NCBI GenBank assembly: GCA_910579335.1 | Contig: CAJTUQ010000005.1 | Location: 1 to 7,150, forward strand | Direction: 5' to 3' | DNA length: 7,150 bases | Source: an uncultured Dorea sp. | GTDB lineage: Bacteria > Bacillota > Clostridia > Lachnospirales > Lachnospiraceae | Made by a program: the position numbers and the translations under genes | Shown here: positions 5,923-7,150 of the stretch, in pieces | Position numbering within the stretch: position 1 is the first letter of the stretch | Layout: every line of letters begins with the position of its first letter | Notes under the pieces: model-generated | Seen by the model: only the letters and a program-made list of their open reading frames with translations | What the model was told of the DNA's origin: nothing | Databases searched by the model: none

Positions 5923-6510
5923 ATGGAAAATGCAGCAGAAAAGAAAAGTGTAAAAAGCAGGATAGTATCTGCCGCCTGGAAGTTATTTTACGAGAAAGGA
6001 TATAACGGGACTACCGTGGATGAGATTATTGAGCTGTCAGGTACGTCGAAGGGGTCATTTTATTATTACTTCGGAACAAAGGACGAGCTGCTCAATACGC
6101 TGTCTCTTGTTCTGGATGAGTATTATGAAGAACTGGATCATATGATGGAAGAGGACATGAACAGTTTTGATAAGCTGATATATATTAATTACAAGGCGCA
6201 TACTATGATGGAAGAAAAAATCAGCATAGACTTGCTGGCTTCCCTGTACTCAACACAATTAACGGCGGCCGGACAGAGACATCTTCTTGACCAGAACCGC
6301 CGCTATTACAAGCTGGTGACAAGGATTGTGGAGGAAGGACAGCGGAGGGGGGAAATCAGTGCTGAAAAGTCGGTCAGCGACATTGTTCAGTATTACTCTA
6401 TGTGTGAGCGTGCGCTGGTATATGACTGGTGTTTGAATAAAGGCAATTACGCTCTCGGTGAGAGAAGCAAGGAATGGATGCCCGTAATGATGGGGCAGTT
6501 TCGAAAATAA
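5923..6510 (+). CDS. TetR/AcrR-family transcriptional regulator
   Basis: This 195-aa protein has a textbook TetR N-terminal DNA-binding domain: helix 1 at SRIVSAAWKLFYEKGYNGTT (residues 12-31), then VDEIIELSGTSKGSFYYYFGTKDELL (32-57), where the TSKGSFYYYF turn-recognition element closely matches the family consensus. The C-terminal part is helical and holds the ligand pocket and dimer surface; no ligand is implied by sequence. The start at 5923 has GGAGAA (5912-5917) five bases upstream. It is the second gene of the acylphosphatase operon, and the TGTACA repeat upstream is its most likely target. It is not closely similar to the other TetR protein in this window, differing both in recognition helix and in C-terminal domain. 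Confidence 0.93.
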   Translation: MENAAEKKSVKSRIVSAAWKLFYEKGYNGTTVDEIIELSGTSKGSFYYYFGTKDELLNTLSLVLDEYYEELDHMMEEDMNSFDKLIYINYKAHTMMEEKISIDLLASLYSTQLTAAGQRHLLDQNRRYYKLVTRIVEEGQRRGEISAEKSVSDIVQYYSMCERALVYDWCLNKGNYALGERSKEWMPVMMGQFRK

Positions 6511-6534
6511 TTTTTATCATCGGACGAAAGATAG

Positions 6535-6577
6535 AAAACCGCTGCGGCTCTTTTTGCGGAAGCTGCGGCGGTTTTTG
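6535..6577. terminator. Bidirectional intrinsic terminator
   Basis: A 15-bp stem with two G-U pairs (6535-6549 with 6561-6575) closes an 11-base loop. The right arm ends in T5 (6572-6576), and the left arm begins with A4, which gives a T-tract on the minus strand. It lies between the convergent tetR and gntR genes and probably ends both transcripts. Confidence 0.85.
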
Positions 6578-6606
6578 TGTTATGCGTCCAAGCGGGGAAA
6601 TAAAAG

Positions 6607-7150
6607 TTATCTGCCGGAATTTTGGCCTTTCAGTGCACGGTCTTTTCCGATTTCAAAATGATCCGCTTTCAGGATGGCAAAAGAATTTTCATAATCAGCG
6701 CTACGCATATATTGTATCATTTTCTTTAAATTATCATTGGTTTTCAAAATCTCCATTCCGTTTTTAACAGAACATTGTCCGATACGGATTAATTCGGAAA
6801 GGGTGTTTTCATATATTTTGTTAATACGGCTGTTTTCAAGAGCGCTGATAATCTCCATGTGCATCTCGGCGTCGGCAGTTTCCCATTTATAAACGTCTGC
6901 AGCCGCGGCGCACATGCGCACGACTTTCTCTTCGATACGGTAGGAATACTCCTCATGCCGTCCGGAGGTAAAAATAGAATGAAAAGCGTGGGTTTCCAAG
7001 AGTTCCCTGAGCTGGTAGATTTCTTCAATGTCCTGGCGGGTAATGTTTTTAACGGTTATCGATTTATAATAGTCAGATTCAACAAGCCCTTCGGTCTGCA
7101 GCATTTGGACGGCGCTGCGTATGGGGCTGCGGCTCATTCCCAGTTCTTTT
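6607..7150 (-). CDS. GntR-family regulator with FCD ligand domain (5' partial)
   Basis: The visible 181 residues begin inside the winged helix-turn-helix: the frame is open to the right edge and reads KELGMSRSPIRSAVQMLQTEGLVE, the recognition helix and wing of GntR proteins. The ATG at 7137 is therefore internal, and roughly 40-50 N-terminal residues are missing. The wing is followed by VKNITRQDIEEIYQLRELLETHAF, the linker and first helices of a FadR-type FCD effector domain. In that domain D and H of ADAEMHMEI and the H of ADHFEIG are kept, but the usual EH pair in the middle reads ND (TNDNLKKM), so the metal site appears incomplete. It would act as a cytoplasmic DNA-binding regulator of a sugar-acid, amino-acid or similar pathway; the target genes are outside the window. 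Confidence 0.9.
   Translation of the reverse strand, partial: KELGMSRSPIRSAVQMLQTEGLVESDYYKSITVKNITRQDIEEIYQLRELLETHAFHSIFTSGRHEEYSYRIEEKVVRMCAAAADVYKWETADAEMHMEIISALENSRINKIYENTLSELIRIGQCSVKNGMEILKTNDNLKKMIQYMRSADYENSFAILKADHFEIGKDRALKGQNSGR

Noticed and set aside
7135..7137. ATG at 7137 as the start of the GntR regulator.
   Set aside because: It lies inside the recognition helix (LGMSRSPIR) and the frame continues to the edge, so the gene is cut by the window.

Overview
The window looks like chromosomal DNA from a low-to-mid GC, Gram-positive gut-type Firmicute, most likely a member of the Lachnospiraceae or a related clostridial family. The basis is strong AAGGAGG-type ribosome binding sites, consensus sigma-A promoters, compact hairpin terminators, a GH36 glycosidase behind a sugar ABC permease, and a small CxCxxC protein of a type I remember from that family. 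No RNA genes, CRISPR arrays, insertion sequences or phage genes are visible.

Layout. (1) 1-2738, rightward: the 3' end of a MalG-type sugar ABC permease, then a complete cytoplasmic GH36 alpha-galactosidase-like enzyme. This is the tail of a glycoside uptake-and-hydrolysis operon. It ends at a strong hairpin at 2763-2798 that can serve both strands. (2) 2841-4068, leftward: a TetR-type regulator whose last 29 bases overlap the start of a flavodoxin-domain protein, forming a two-gene operon. (3) 4069-4260: a divergent control region. It has a consensus leftward promoter for the tetR operon, a separate near-consensus rightward promoter, and a perfect 22-bp inverted repeat. That repeat resolves into four identical copies of TTATATAA spaced exactly 13 bp apart. 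(4) 4261-5557, rightward: a 118-aa CxCxxC protein, a hairpin terminator, then a membrane-anchored SGNH/GDSL hydrolase without an obvious promoter of its own. (5) 5558-6510, rightward: a promoter overlapped by a TGTACA inverted repeat, then acylphosphatase and a second TetR-type regulator, closed by a two-way terminator. (6) 6607-7150, leftward: a GntR/FCD regulator whose N-terminus runs off the window.

How the genes work together. The permease and GH36 enzyme plausibly import an alpha-galactoside-like sugar and cleave it inside the cell. Each TetR protein probably controls its own operon: the first through the 13-bp-periodic array covering its promoter, the second through the TGTACA repeat over its -10 box. 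Most of the window is ordinary accessory metabolism and regulation. The parts most worth a second look are the four-fold TTATATAA operator-like array, the small CxCxxC protein beside it, and the altered active-site motifs of the GH36 enzyme.
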